Shown here one piece after another: positions 11,987 to 22,028 of a stretch of 64,000 bases of DNA. Every line of letters starts with the position of its first letter. Position 1 is the first letter of the stretch. The notes below the pieces were generated by a model. It was not told the origin of the DNA and ran no database searches. It worked only from the letters and a program-made list of their open reading frames with translations. Source of the DNA: Sinorhizobium terangae (GTDB lineage: Bacteria; Pseudomonadota; Alphaproteobacteria; Rhizobiales; Rhizobiaceae); NCBI RefSeq assembly GCF_009601505.1, contig NZ_WITC01000099.1, positions 1 to 64,000 of the forward strand, read 5' to 3'. Position numbers and translations under genes: made by a program.

Positions 11987-13018
11987 CTAGTTCCTGTCGA
12001 CCGGCTTCGAGCGCATGCGCGACACGGTTTCGCGCTCGGCGCGCTTGCAGCGCATTGGCGGCAGGCCGCGGTCCATCAGGTCCATGTCCTCGAGCACCAT
12101 GTCTCCCATGCGTTTGAAGGCGATATCTAGCGCGCCGGCGCGGTGGGCCGAGCGCAGGAAGCCGGGAAGCGCGCGCACGGGATGATCGAGGCTCAGTGGT
12201 TCCTCCGGAAAGACATCGCTGGCCGCGACGATGTGCTTGCTGCGGACCGCCTCCATCAGCGCCTCGAAATCCACGACGCCAGCCCGGCTGAGCAGGATGA
12301 AGGCAGCACCTTTGCGCATCTTCGCGAAGGCGTCGGCGCCGAGAAAACCCTGGTTCTCGCTGGTGACCGAGGCGACGACGAAAACGAAGTCGCTCCCGGA
12401 CAGAACCTCATCCAGGGAGCCCGGCTCCACGCCGTGCTCGATCAGCATCGACGGCGGCAGCCAGGGGTCGAAAACCCGTGTATGGGTGCGGAAGCCCGAA
12501 AGCAGGCGGTTGAGCGCCTTGCCGAGGTCGCCGAAGCCGATGATGCCGACGTCGGCGCCGGAGATGAGTCGAGCCGTGCGGTTGCCGTCACCGCCCCACA
12601 ATTCCTTGCCTTCGCGGAAGGCTAGATCCGCATCGACGATATCGCGCGCAAGGTTGATCGCCAAGGCAAGACCAAGCTCCGCCACGGGCTCGGCAAAGAC
12701 CGCGCCGGTCGTCACCACATGGATGCCGCGCTCGAACAGCGTCTCGTAGGGCATGTTGTTGATCAGGTTGGTCTCGACATTGAAGACGCAGCGCAGCGAC
12801 TGCATCCTGGCCAGCAGCGCATCCGAAATCGGCGGCTGGCCGATGATGTAGCGGGCGTCGGCCAGGATATCGTTGTGCAATCCTGCAATACCGCTGTCGG
12901 TTGTCTCGACGATCCGGTAGCCGGCGCGAAGCCGGGCGAGTGCGGGCGGGTTGAAAATGAGGTCGAGTGTACGCGGTTCCGGCGCGCTGATCACCAGCGG
13001 CAGCGAATTGTCGGACAT
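11987..13018 (-). CDS. D-isomer-specific 2-hydroxyacid dehydrogenase family protein
   Basis: A 343-residue NAD(P)-dependent dehydrogenase. The Rossmann motif is [13 protein letters not shown] near residue 158. The catalytic residues are recognisable as Arg in LLSRAGVVD, Glu in DVFPEEPL and His in RSAHRAG. The C-terminus is Arg/Met-rich. GGAGGAAG precedes the ATG. It is divergent from the LacI-type gene, with a LacI-like box in the shared region, so it is a probable regulon member. Substrate unknown; a sugar-derived hydroxyacid would suit the context. Confidence 0.88.
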   Translation of the reverse strand: MSDNSLPLVISAPEPRTLDLIFNPPALARLRAGYRIVETTDSGIAGLHNDILADARYIIGQPPISDALLARMQSLRCVFNVETNLINNMPYETLFERGIHVVTTGAVFAEPVAELGLALAINLARDIVDADLAFREGKELWGGDGNRTARLISGADVGIIGFGDLGKALNRLLSGFRTHTRVFDPWLPPSMLIEHGVEPGSLDEVLSGSDFVFVVASVTSENQGFLGADAFAKMRKGAAFILLSRAGVVDFEALMEAVRSKHIVAASDVFPEEPLSLDHPVRALPGFLRSAHRAGALDIAFKRMGDMVLEDMDLMDRGLPPMRCKRAERETVSRMRSKPVDRN

Positions 13019-13114
13019 GGCTTCTTCCTCCCGGTCGGCTCCTTCCGATGCATTCGGTACATGTACCGCTGACGCTCAGGTTGTACGCCGAATGAAACGA
13101 TTTACAATACGAAA

Positions 13115-13124
13115 AAATCGATTT
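13115..13124. promoter_or_regulatory. LacI-type operator candidate, site 1
   Basis: AAATCGATTT is a perfect palindrome with a central CG, as LacI-family sites have. It lies between the divergent dehydrogenase and lacI-type genes. The same ten bases recur at 14337-14346. A related half-like sequence, GAAACGATTTAC, sits 11 bases upstream. Confidence 0.5.
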
Positions 13125-13174
13125 ATCGCTTGTTGTGCGACACTCGGCAGACTGCTTGCTCTCGGGAGGAGAGG

Positions 13175-14236
13175 ATGGTTCATCGGGAAGCGCATGCGCG
13201 GCGGCCGTCGATCCATGACGTGGCGAACAGCGCCGGCGTCTCTGCCGCGACGGTGTCGAAAGTCCTGCAAGGTGTCGCGACGGTGAAGCCCGAGAACGTC
13301 CAGCGCGTGTTCGACGCGGTGGAACTGCTCGGCTATCGCGTCGATCCGCTCGCCTCGGACCTGAGGCGGGCCAAACGCCGGATCATCGGCGCGATCGTTC
13401 CGGAATTCGAAAGCGAATTCTTCGGCTCCATGATCACACAGCTCGAACGGCTGGCCGAGCAGCGCGGCTATGCGCTGGTCGCCGCGTCGAGTCGGGAGTC
13501 GGAGGCGCGCGAAAAGGAAATCCTCGCCCGCATGCATGATTGGCGCGTCTCCGGCGTGGTGCTGGCGCCGGTGCGCAACGAGCACGGACCGGCGGCGGGC
13601 TTCATGAAGAAGAACGGCATGACCGGTGTGCTGATCGACCGGGTGCTTGCGGACGATGCCTTCGATACCGTTTCGGCCGACAGTGTTTCGGCGAGCGCCG
13701 CGGTGGCGCGCGAGCTGGTCGAGAGAGGCCATCGCCATATTCTCGTGCTCGGTCTCGGCGAACAGGCGGCGACGGTGCGCGCCCGGCTGGAGAGTTTTCG
13801 CGAGCGCGCGCTGCAGCTCGCCCCGGACACACGCGTCGACGTGATCCTTTCGGAAAGCGATGTCGAGCCGCTGCGGTCTTCGCTCCGAGACTATTTCGCC
13901 AAGGGCGAGCGGCCGACCGCCGTCTATTCGCTGTTCCTGAGGGGCACGCTGGTGGCGCTCAGCGAATTCCGACGGCGGGGATGGCACTGCCCGAACGACA
14001 TTTCGCTTGTCGGCTTCGACGATGCCGAGTGGATGCAGGTAACATGGCCGGCGATCGCCGCGGTCGTTCAGCCCGTCAGGCAGATCGCCATCGAGGCCAT
14101 GGACGTGCTGTTTCGCCGGATCGGCGGGGAAGGGGGGCCGCCCATGGCGCGGCTCGAACCATGCAAGGTCTTGATGCGGGAATCCGTTGGGTCGCCAGGT
14201 AGCGGACCGCATTCCGGGGGAGGAAAACGACAATGA
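13175..14236 (+). CDS. LacI-family sugar-responsive regulator
   Basis: A 353-residue protein. The helix-turn-helix SIHDVANSAGVSAATVSKVL occupies about residues 12-31 with the hinge helix after it. A periplasmic-binding-protein-like effector domain follows (GAIVPEFESEFFGSMITQLE, FDTVSADSVSAS, SLVGFDD). GGAGGAGAGG directly precedes the ATG at 13175, against the upstream in-frame TTG. It is followed by the sugar importer and epimerase genes, which it probably represses until a sugar binds. Confidence 0.92.
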   Translation: MVHREAHARRPSIHDVANSAGVSAATVSKVLQGVATVKPENVQRVFDAVELLGYRVDPLASDLRRAKRRIIGAIVPEFESEFFGSMITQLERLAEQRGYALVAASSRESEAREKEILARMHDWRVSGVVLAPVRNEHGPAAGFMKKNGMTGVLIDRVLADDAFDTVSADSVSASAAVARELVERGHRHILVLGLGEQAATVRARLESFRERALQLAPDTRVDVILSESDVEPLRSSLRDYFAKGERPTAVYSLFLRGTLVALSEFRRRGWHCPNDISLVGFDDAEWMQVTWPAIAAVVQPVRQIAIEAMDVLFRRIGGEGGPPMARLEPCKVLMRESVGSPGSGPHSGGGKRQ

Positions 14237-14313
14237 CCCCGATTGTCGAAGACGGAAGGCAAGCGCCGGATCTGGCTGAAACTCACGGTGCGTGACATCA
14301 ACTGGAGGAAACG

Positions 14314-15297
14314 ATGCAACCATTTGTCGCAAAGATAAATCGATTTACTTTGGCGTTGGGCGTTGCAATGGCCTTCGCCGCGCCCGCTATCGCCGAAGAT
14401 GGCGAATATGGCGTCCTGATGAAAACGCTCGCCAATCCGTTCTGGGGCGCCATGAGCCAGGGGGTCGAAGACGGCGCCAAGGAAGCCGGCGTGAAGTATT
14501 TCCTGCAGGCCGCCGAGAGCGACCAGGCGGCCGAACCGCAGCTCAACCTCTGCAACACGATGCTGGAGCGCAAGCCGGTGGCGATGATCACTGCGGCCAT
14601 CAACTCGACAAACCTCTTGCCGTGCCTCAAGGCGGCGCAGGACGCCGGAATCAAGGTCGTCGATCTCGACGGCAATCTCGACCAGGCCGTGCTCGACAAG
14701 GAGGGCATAAAGATCACCTTCCGCATCGGCTCGGACAATGTCGCGGCGGGCGCGCAGGGCGCCGAATATTTGGTTGAGAAGCTCGGCAAGGACGCCAAGG
14801 GTCCGGTGCTGGTGATCGAGGGCCTGTCGGGCAACGTTACCGGGCAGAGGCGCGCGCAAGGATTTGCGGCACGGCTGAAGGAATTGGCGCCCGGCCTCGA
14901 GGTCGTCGCCTCGCTGCCCGGCGACTGGGACCGCGGCAAGGCGGCCTCGATCACCAACGACATCCTGACCCGCAACCCGGACCTCGTCGGCATCTTCGCC
15001 GCCAATGACGGCATGGCGCTTGGTGCGGTCGAGGCTGTCTATGCCGCCGGCAAGGGCGACCAGGTGACGATCATCGGCGTCGACGGCAATTCCGACGCGG
15101 TGAAGTCGATCAAGGACGGCAGGCTCAACGCCTCGGTCGCCCAGCTTCCCTATCTCGTCGGAAAACAGGCGGTCGAAAACGTCAAGAAGGCGATCGCCGG
15201 CGAAAGCGTCACGGCGGACATCGCGGTGCCGACGCTGGTGCTGACCAAGGACGTGCTCGACGCCGGCAAGGAGCCGATGCTTCAATACGTCAAGTGA
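14314..15297 (+). CDS. Ribose/allose-type sugar-binding protein
   Basis: A 327-residue periplasmic binding protein of the RbsB/AlsB type (type I fold). The signal peptide covers about 1-27 (KINRFTLALGVAMAFAAPAIA). YGVLMKTLANPFWGAMSQG and IFAANDGMALGAVEAV are typical ligand-cleft strands, and the spacing is closest to allose-binding proteins. GGAGGAAA precedes the ATG, so the start is firm. Strong hairpins follow the stop codon. It captures a pentose or hexose for the downstream permease and ATPase. The LacI-like box at 14337-14346 lies inside codons 8-11. Confidence 0.93.
   Translation: MQPFVAKINRFTLALGVAMAFAAPAIAEDGEYGVLMKTLANPFWGAMSQGVEDGAKEAGVKYFLQAAESDQAAEPQLNLCNTMLERKPVAMITAAINSTNLLPCLKAAQDAGIKVVDLDGNLDQAVLDKEGIKITFRIGSDNVAAGAQGAEYLVEKLGKDAKGPVLVIEGLSGNVTGQRRAQGFAARLKELAPGLEVVASLPGDWDRGKAASITNDILTRNPDLVGIFAANDGMALGAVEAVYAAGKGDQVTIIGVDGNSDAVKSIKDGRLNASVAQLPYLVGKQAVENVKKAIAGESVTADIAVPTLVLTKDVLDAGKEPMLQYVK
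14336..14347. promoter_or_regulatory. LacI-type operator candidate inside the binding-protein gene
   Basis: TAAATCGATTTA is a perfect 12-bp palindrome starting 22 bases after the first base of the start codon. Its ten-base core equals the box at 13115-13124. A repressor there would act as a roadblock rather than cover the promoter. Confidence 0.45.
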
Positions 15298-15309
15298 TCT
15301 TTGCCGAAC

Positions 15310-15339
15310 CCGGCTGGCGCGCCATCCCGCGCCAGCCGG
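15310..15339 (+). repeat. Strong intercistronic hairpin after binding-protein gene
   Basis: Perfect 12-bp arms CCGGCTGGCGCG and CGCGCCAGCCGG with a six-base loop, 12 bases after the stop. There is no long T-run, so it more likely protects the upstream mRNA end or attenuates partly than stops all transcription. Confidence 0.65.
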
Positions 15340-15365
15340 ACTTTCAACGTGTTACATGGACCATT

Positions 15366-15395
15366 GTGCGTCTGGAAAGACGCACGGCGCTGTAG
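15366..15395. repeat. Half copy of the two-palindrome repeat
   Basis: GTGCGTCT / AGACGCAC followed by GGCGCTGTAG matches the right end of palindrome A in the full copies (for example 56880-56904). Palindrome B is absent. It sits between the binding-protein and permease genes. Confidence 0.6.
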
Positions 15396-15406
15396 AGGTG
15401 GAAATC

Positions 15407-16395
15407 ATGGCACATGAAACGTCGCAGCCCGGCCTCTGGGCGCGGGCGCAACGAACATCGGTCGAGCAACTGCACATACGGCTGGAATCCTTCATCGTCC
15501 TGATCGTGCTCAGCGCCGTCATGGCCATCCTGTCACCGTTCTTCCTGTCGCTCAGCAATTTCTTGAACATTCTGCTTGCCACCTCGACGATCGGCGTGCT
15601 GGCGATCGCTGCGACCTATGTCATCGGGTCCGGCGGACTGGACCTGTCACTCGGCTCGGTGATGGGACTTTCCGGCGTGGCGGGCGCCTATGTCGCCGTC
15701 AATCTCGGCGCGCCGTCGCCCGTGGGGCTTGCCGCCTGTATCCTGGCCGGGGCGGCCGCGGGCTGCGTCAACGGCCAATTGATCACACGCGCCTTTGTCC
15801 CGGCCTTCATCGTGACGCTCGGCATGCTGGGGCTTGCGCGCGGGCTTGCGCTGGTCATTTCCGACGGCCGGGTGATCTATGGCCTGCCAGCGGTGATGGT
15901 CTATGTCGGGCAGGGGCGGCCGCTTGGCATTCCGATGCCGGTGATCATCTTCGTCATCACCGCGATCGTCGCCCATTGTGTGCTCGCCTATTCGAAGTTC
16001 GGCTGCCACACCATGGCGCTCGGGGACTCCGAAAGTGCCGCGCGCGCCGCCGGCATCCGCGTCGAGCGCCACAGGCGCATCCTCTACACGCTCTCCGGCG
16101 CGCTCGCGGGGCTCGCAGGCATGCTGTTCATGGCGCGCATCAACTCCGGCGATCCGACGGCGGGCCTCAATTACGAACTGACGGCGATCACCGCGGCTAT
16201 CATTGGCGGCACCAATCTCTTCGGCGGCCGCGGTTCCATTCTCGGCACCATGATCGGCGCGCTGATCATGGGCGTGCTGCAGAACGGGCTCAACCTGCTC
16301 GCGGTGCAATCCTACTATCAGCAGATGGCGATCGGCGCGGTGCTGATCCTCGCGGTCTTCATCGATCAATATCAGGTGCGCAAGGAGAGCCGCGT

Positions 16396-16399
<4 letters not shown>
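15407..16399 (+). CDS. Ribose/allose-type ABC permease
   Basis: A 330-residue inner-membrane protein of the RbsC family, with about eight to ten membrane segments. Family stretches seen are GSGGLDLSLGSVMGLSG, FVPAFIVTLGMLGLARGLAL and TAITAAIIGGTNLFGGRGSI. The start at 15407 has GAGGTGG at the right distance; the in-frame ATG at 15356 would make the hairpin region coding and is less likely. Its stop overlaps the ATPase start (ATGA), so the two are translationally coupled. Confidence 0.92.
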
Positions 16400-17172
<773 letters not shown>

Positions 17173-17176
17173 CTTC

Positions 17177-18031
17177 ATGAACATCTTCGGATTGCACACT
17201 TTCGCGATCGCGCCGGTCTGGGATCTCGCACGTATCGAGCCGCAAATGGACCGGCTCAAGGAGCTCGGCATCGGGCTTCTCGAAATTCCGCTGCTGAGGC
17301 CGCGGGAAATCGACACCCGGCGGACGCGTGCCTTTGCCGGCCATTATGGCGTCGAACTCATACCGTCGCTCGGGCTGCCCCGGGCGCTCGATATCGTCGC
17401 ACACCCGCAGGACGGGCTCGACTTCCTGGAGCCCGCCTTCCGGGTCTGCGAGGAAGTGGGCAGCTTTGGCCTTGCCGGCGTCACCTATGGCTCGATCGGC
17501 AAGACCACGGGCCGTGCGGCGACGACCAGGGAGATCGATGGCATGTGCCGGTTTCTCGAACGGGCGGCGAAGGCGGCGAGGTCGCACGGCCTGAAACTCG
17601 GCATCGAGCCCTGCAACCGTTACGAGACTCACCTCATCAACCGCGGCATTGACGCCGCGCGGATCATCGAGCGGATCGGTGCCGACAATATCTTCATTCA
17701 TCTCGACACCTATCACATGCATATCGAGGAGGAGAGTTTTGCCGCCGGCTTCGAGGCGGCGGCGCCCCATCTCGGCTATGTGCATGTCTCCGAAGCCAAT
17801 CGCGGCGTGCCGGGACGCGGCATGCTGAACTGGCAGGCCTGCATGAAGGCGATCGCCGACATCGGCTACGAAGGCCCGATAACGCTCGAGAGCATGAACC
17901 ATGTCGACCAGGACATCGCGGGAGGGCTGGCAACATGGCGACCGGTTGCCGAAGACCCGCGCGACGTCATCGAGGTCGGCTTGCCGTTCCTGCGCGAGGC
18001 GGCCCGGGCGGCCGGCCTGCAACTGGGCTGA
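17177..18031 (+). CDS. Ketose 3-epimerase-like TIM-barrel protein
   Basis: A 284-residue protein of the sugar phosphate isomerase/epimerase (xylose-isomerase-like) superfamily, closest by eye to D-tagatose/D-psicose 3-epimerases. The metal-binding residues are recognisable: Glu in LGIEPCNRYET, Asp in FIHLDTYHMHIEE, His in YVHVSEANRG and Glu in ITLESMN. The enzymes move a hydroxyl at C3 of free ketoses using Mn2+ or Co2+. It ends the importer operon, so it probably acts on the imported sugar. Confidence 0.82.
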   Translation: MNIFGLHTFAIAPVWDLARIEPQMDRLKELGIGLLEIPLLRPREIDTRRTRAFAGHYGVELIPSLGLPRALDIVAHPQDGLDFLEPAFRVCEEVGSFGLAGVTYGSIGKTTGRAATTREIDGMCRFLERAAKAARSHGLKLGIEPCNRYETHLINRGIDAARIIERIGADNIFIHLDTYHMHIEEESFAAGFEAAAPHLGYVHVSEANRGVPGRGMLNWQACMKAIADIGYEGPITLESMNHVDQDIAGGLATWRPVAEDPRDVIEVGLPFLREAARAAGLQLG

Positions 18032-18246
18032 AGGCACAAATAGGCCGACGCTCGGCGGCGCTATGCCGCCGCTTGCGTCTGTGCGCTGCCCGCCGCATCC
18101 TCGAACGATGAACGGCCGACGGTCCTGAGAATCGTCGGGTTTCAAAGATTTTTCAGCACTGCCGCTCCCGGGCACGACTTCAAAAAGACGATTGCTACGT
18201 TACCTACTATAGCGTCCAGTAGCGTTGCCCGACGGGAAGACGAACT

Positions 18247-18492
18247 ATGAGTGCCGGTCCTTGGAGCGAGTGTGTTGTTGTGAGGTCTGGCGACGGCACG
18301 TTGGTGTTTGTGTCCACCACAAGCGAGGCTCTCGCAATGCTGCAGGAGGCTTGGCCGCGACGGAAAGGACCCGCCTATCACGCTGCTGTTAGCGCATGCG
18401 AGGAGGTGCTGAGCGGCCATCTGGCGCCTTATGTCGCCCGGATCGCATTTCTGGATGCCTCCAGGGAGGCGGGCATCGCCGTTGCACCGTAG
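18247..18492 (+). CDS. DUF982 protein
   Basis: An 81-residue protein matching the DUF982 pattern: an N-terminal W followed by VVVRSGDGTLVFVSTTSEAL, then LQEAWPRRKGPAYHAAVSACEEVLSG and an Ala-rich C-terminus with REAGI. DUF982 genes are numerous in rhizobia and have no known function. The ribosome-binding site is weak (GGGAAGACG). It stands alone. Confidence 0.75.
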   Translation: MSAGPWSECVVVRSGDGTLVFVSTTSEALAMLQEAWPRRKGPAYHAAVSACEEVLSGHLAPYVARIAFLDASREAGIAVAP

Positions 18493-18678
18493 CCGCCGGA
18501 TCAGCGAAGCCGATTTTCGCGCTTCGGTGTATCGGAAAAATTTGAAAATGTTCGGCATTTCCTGCATCTTTCCTCCTCTCAGACCAAATCCGTCAGGCAG
18601 AATGGATGAGTCCGGGGCATAGACTCAGCTGCGACGGCTCGAATGGTTTCGTTTCTCCCGCAACAGGTGGAGGCCCAC

Positions 18679-19341
18679 ATGCGCGCCGATGAAATCATGA
18701 CGATAAACGTGGCCACGATCAGTACGGGAAGCAGCGTGCGTCACGCGATCGAAACCATGGTAGCGAAGGGGCTGAGTGGTCTGCCTGTCATTGATGACGA
18801 TGGCGCGGTGGCGGGCATGCTGACGGAAGGCGATCTCTTGCGAAGGATCGAGCTCGGAACCGGGCGAGGTAGCGCGACGGCCGAGAGCGCCCTGGTCGAT
18901 CTCGACCGCTACATCCGAAGCAACAGTTGGCGCATCAGCGATCTGATGTCGACCGAGGTCTTCACGGTTGGCCGCGACGCGCCGATCGGCGCCGTTGCCG
19001 AACTGATGTTCAAGAACAAAATAAAGCGCGTGCCGGTCGTGGAAAATGGTGCGCTGGTCGGCATCATCAGCCGCGTCGACCTGTTGCGCGCGATCGTCGA
19101 CGTTCGGGGTGAGGGCACGGTCAGGGGAGACGAGGCGCTCGCCGTAGCGATCCGCGCGCGCCTACGCTCCGAACTCGGCCTCGACCCGGAAAAAATCAAG
19201 GTCTCCGTGGAAGCCTGCCAAGCCGTGCTTGAAGGCAAGGTGAAGAGCGAGCTGGAGCGTCGTGCCATCAAGGTGCTGATGGAGAATATCAACGGCGTCG
19301 AGAGCTATGTCGACAGGCTGGTCGTGGAACAGGAGATTTAG
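18679..19341 (+). CDS. CBS-domain pair plus BON domain protein
   Basis: A 220-residue cytosolic protein. The first CBS motif is about 1-60 (ADEIMTINVATISTGSSVRHA, GLPVIDDDGAVAGMLTEGDLL) and the second about 85-145 (ISDLMSTEVFTVG, RVPVVENGALVGIISRVDLL). A BON-like domain covers 150-220 (VRGDEALAVAIRARLRSEL through VESYVDRLVVEQEI). CBS pairs bind adenine nucleotides; BON domains usually bind membranes or lipids. GGTGGAGG precedes the ATG at 18679, so the longer frame from 18643 is not used. Role unknown, perhaps an energy or stress sensor. Confidence 0.88.
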   Translation: MRADEIMTINVATISTGSSVRHAIETMVAKGLSGLPVIDDDGAVAGMLTEGDLLRRIELGTGRGSATAESALVDLDRYIRSNSWRISDLMSTEVFTVGRDAPIGAVAELMFKNKIKRVPVVENGALVGIISRVDLLRAIVDVRGEGTVRGDEALAVAIRARLRSELGLDPEKIKVSVEACQAVLEGKVKSELERRAIKVLMENINGVESYVDRLVVEQEI

Positions 19342-19597
19342 CCGCCCACGTTCTTGATCTTGGAGACTGGCGCCGTGCGCGGTTGGGGCGCCCGCCGCGA
19401 AAGCAAGATTCTTGTCGTGATGCAACTGAAGGCCAACCCCGAGGCGGCGTTCCAATGTGCTCTCAGCACGGGCACGACAGTCGCGCGATGGCGCAGAGGG
19501 TGCATCCGCGGAATTGACAAAAGCGGTTGCAGCTGGCAATTCCCGCTTACCACCTATGGTTCTCGTTGCGAGGACCGATTATCAAGGACGCCGCCCC

Positions 19598-20119
19598 TTG
19601 TTTATCGCACATTTGCCCGCCGGATATCTGCTGACGCGCCAGATGGCGAGGAAGCGCGAAACGGCTTGGCGCGGACTGCTCGCGGTCGGTCTGCTTTGCT
19701 CCGTCCTGCCGGACTTCGATCTCATCTATTTTTATGTAGTCGATCATCGGCGAACACTGCACCACGACTACTGGACCCACACCCCGCTATTCTGGATTGC
19801 GGCCGCGGCGGTCATCGGTCTGGTACTTCTGGTTTCCGGCAAGCGCGAACGGCTGATATTCGTATGGGCCGGCCTCCTCAACATCCTGCTGCATCTCGCA
19901 ATGGATTCTGTGGCCGCGGATATCAGATGGTTTTATCCGCTGTCGGAGGCGCGGCTGAACCTCGTCCACATCCCCGCCCGCTATAGCCCCTGGTTTCTAA
20001 ATTTCCTTCTGCATTGGACATTTGCCGTCGAGCTCATGATCCTCATTGCCGCGGTGGTCGTGCTCCTCAAGAGCCGCAGGAAGCGAGGTTTTGCGACGGG
20101 CCCGACAACGACAAGTTGA
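19598..20119 (+). CDS. YdjM-like membrane-bound metal-dependent hydrolase
   Basis: A 173-residue inner-membrane protein of the YdjM (PF04307) type. The His/Asp features are AHLPAGYLL at the start, LPDFDLIYF, HHDYWTHTP and LHLAMDSVAADI, with four to five membrane segments. A TTG start at 19598 is chosen because AAGGA lies nine bases upstream and because relatives start with M-F-I-A-H. The open frame extends further 5' but without a binding site. Function not known for the family beyond presumed metal-dependent hydrolysis. Confidence 0.78.
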   Translation: MFIAHLPAGYLLTRQMARKRETAWRGLLAVGLLCSVLPDFDLIYFYVVDHRRTLHHDYWTHTPLFWIAAAAVIGLVLLVSGKRERLIFVWAGLLNILLHLAMDSVAADIRWFYPLSEARLNLVHIPARYSPWFLNFLLHWTFAVELMILIAAVVVLLKSRRKRGFATGPTTTS

Positions 20120-20320
20120 CGGACGGGAATAAGCTGGTGCATCCTGCCGGCCATCAAGACATGCCTGTATAGCATTCCGGGTCGCGTGGACCCCGCAAAC
20201 AGATCAACTGCATGCGCATTGCGTACGTAGCGTCCGACATGGCGCGACGCTGCAGACTTCGACTCATAGCGTTCATTCACAATCAGCCGCTGTATTCGGG
20301 GAATCTGTTCGGAGGGCACT

Positions 20321-21280
20321 GTGAAGAGAAGCACGAAATTTCGCGTGGCCGCCTTCGCAGCCATGCTCGCCACAACTGTTGCCCTTGCGGCCGAGGCAGC
20401 CGATCTGGTGATCGCCATGCCCAACTGGCCGTCTGGACAGGCAACGGCCAACATCCTCAAATTGAGCATCGCCAAGAAGTTCGGTCTCGATGCGGAAGTG
20501 CGCGAACTCGGAACGATCAACGCCTTCGTCGGGCTCGACAAAGGCGAGGTCGACATCCAGCCAGAAGTCTGGCGGCCGAATTTCGAGGATCTCATCAAGA
20601 AATACGTGACCGACAAGGGTGCCGTCGTCTTGAGCGGGCGCGCCGTGCCGGCCTGGCAGGGTCTTTGCGCGACGCCTGAAGCCGTCGCTGCCGGCCTCAA
20701 GACGATCGCCGATCTCAGCGACCCGGCGAAGACCGCCGTGCTAGACACCGACGGAGATGGGCGCGGCGAAGTTTGGATCGGCGCGCCGACGTGGCTTTCG
20801 ACGGGGATCGAGCGGGTGAGGGCGAACAGCTACGGCTATGCCGCGAACGTGACGCTCGTCGAGACGGAGGAGGAGGTGGCGATGGCGGCGGTCGATGCGG
20901 CGGTCGCGACCGCGCGGCCGATGGTTTTCTATTGTTACGCGCCGCACCACGTCTTCGAGCTGCACAAGCTCACGCGCATCGAGGAGCCGGTGCATGACCC
21001 GGCGAAATGGAAGATCGTACCGGCGGACGATCCGCTGTGGATCACAAAGTCGAGCGCGGCCACCGCTTGGGGCACCGCGCATTTCCACATCGCCTATGCC
21101 GCCGCCTTCGGCAAAAAGCACCCCGATATCGCGAAGTTCCTGGAACAGGTGGACTTCTCTCCGGAAGAAGTGACGGCGATGAGCTACGCGGTGGAGGTGG
21201 AGCGTCAGACGCCTCCGGACTACGCGAAGGAATGGGTCGACGGCAACGCGGCGCGCATAGACGGGTGGGCAAAGCCATGA
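20321..21280 (+). CDS. Glycine betaine/proline-type ABC binding protein
   Basis: A 319-residue periplasmic protein with a signal peptide (to about residue 26) and the OpuAC/ProX-type fold. Visible stretches are DLVIAMPNWPSGQATANILK, LGTINAFVGLDKGEVDIQPEVW and PMVFYCYAPHHVFELHKLTRIEEP. The start is a GTG preceded by GGAGGG. No permease or ATPase gene lies nearby, so it is an orphan binding protein that must borrow a transporter or act as a sensor. The quaternary-amine ligand is inferred from family likeness. Confidence 0.85.
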   Translation: MKRSTKFRVAAFAAMLATTVALAAEAADLVIAMPNWPSGQATANILKLSIAKKFGLDAEVRELGTINAFVGLDKGEVDIQPEVWRPNFEDLIKKYVTDKGAVVLSGRAVPAWQGLCATPEAVAAGLKTIADLSDPAKTAVLDTDGDGRGEVWIGAPTWLSTGIERVRANSYGYAANVTLVETEEEVAMAAVDAAVATARPMVFYCYAPHHVFELHKLTRIEEPVHDPAKWKIVPADDPLWITKSSAATAWGTAHFHIAYAAAFGKKHPDIAKFLEQVDFSPEEVTAMSYAVEVERQTPPDYAKEWVDGNAARIDGWAKP

Positions 21281-21327
21281 CGACGATCCGGGACGGCCTT
21301 GGGACCCAGGTAAAAGGTGGCCGAAGG

Positions 21328-21978
21328 ATGCGGAAAATCGGCTTGATCGCGCTTGCCGCGGGCCTCTGCCTCGGGCCGCTGGCGGCGCTCGCCGCGACGC
21401 AGATCTACGATGCCCGCACGAAGAAATGGGTCGACTACGACAAGCGCAAGGCACGGCAGTATTTTGCGCGCAACAAACAGGTGCCGGAGGCCTTCCGCCG
21501 CCAGGTCGTACCGTTTCGCACGGCCGAGCCGCCGGGCACGATCATCATCGACGGCAACCAGCATTTTCTCTATTTGGTCCAGCCCGGCGGCCAGGCGATC
21601 CGCTATGGCATCGGCGTCGGGCGCGAGGGCTTCGGCTGGGCCGGCATCGTTCGCATCGGCCGCACGGCCGAGTGGCCAACCTGGACGCCGCCGCCCGAGA
21701 TGGTGGCGCGCGACCCGAATGCGGCGAAGTGGGCAGCCGGCATGCCGGGTGGGCCGGACAATCCGCTCGGCGCGAGGGCGCTCTATCTCTACGAGGGAGA
21801 GAACGACACGATCTATCGCATCCACGGCACGGTGGAACCCTGGACGATCGGTCTCGACGTTTCCTCCGGCTGCATCCGGATGAACAATGACGACATCATC
21901 GATCTGCATTCTCGCGTGAAAATCGGCGCGAAGGTCATCGTGCTGATGCAGGGGGCGGCGCTCTACAAGGGTGTGTGA
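21328..21978 (+). CDS. L,D-transpeptidase (YkuD fold)
   Basis: A 216-residue secreted protein. The signal peptide is MRKIGLIALAAGLCLGPLAALA. The YkuD catalytic motif is clear: His in IHGTVEPWTIG followed by SSGCIRM with the nucleophilic Cys. It forms 3-3 peptidoglycan crosslinks or attaches proteins to peptidoglycan. An alternative in-frame ATG at 21277 overlaps the previous stop, but the signal peptide favours 21328. AGGTGG lies about six to seven bases upstream. Confidence 0.9.
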   Translation: MRKIGLIALAAGLCLGPLAALAATQIYDARTKKWVDYDKRKARQYFARNKQVPEAFRRQVVPFRTAEPPGTIIIDGNQHFLYLVQPGGQAIRYGIGVGREGFGWAGIVRIGRTAEWPTWTPPPEMVARDPNAAKWAAGMPGGPDNPLGARALYLYEGENDTIYRIHGTVEPWTIGLDVSSGCIRMNNDDIIDLHSRVKIGAKVIVLMQGAALYKGV

Positions 21979-22028
21979 ATGGGGGCGTTTGAAAATCGCC
22001 AGCGAAAGCGACATTCGGAGGTGAGGCT

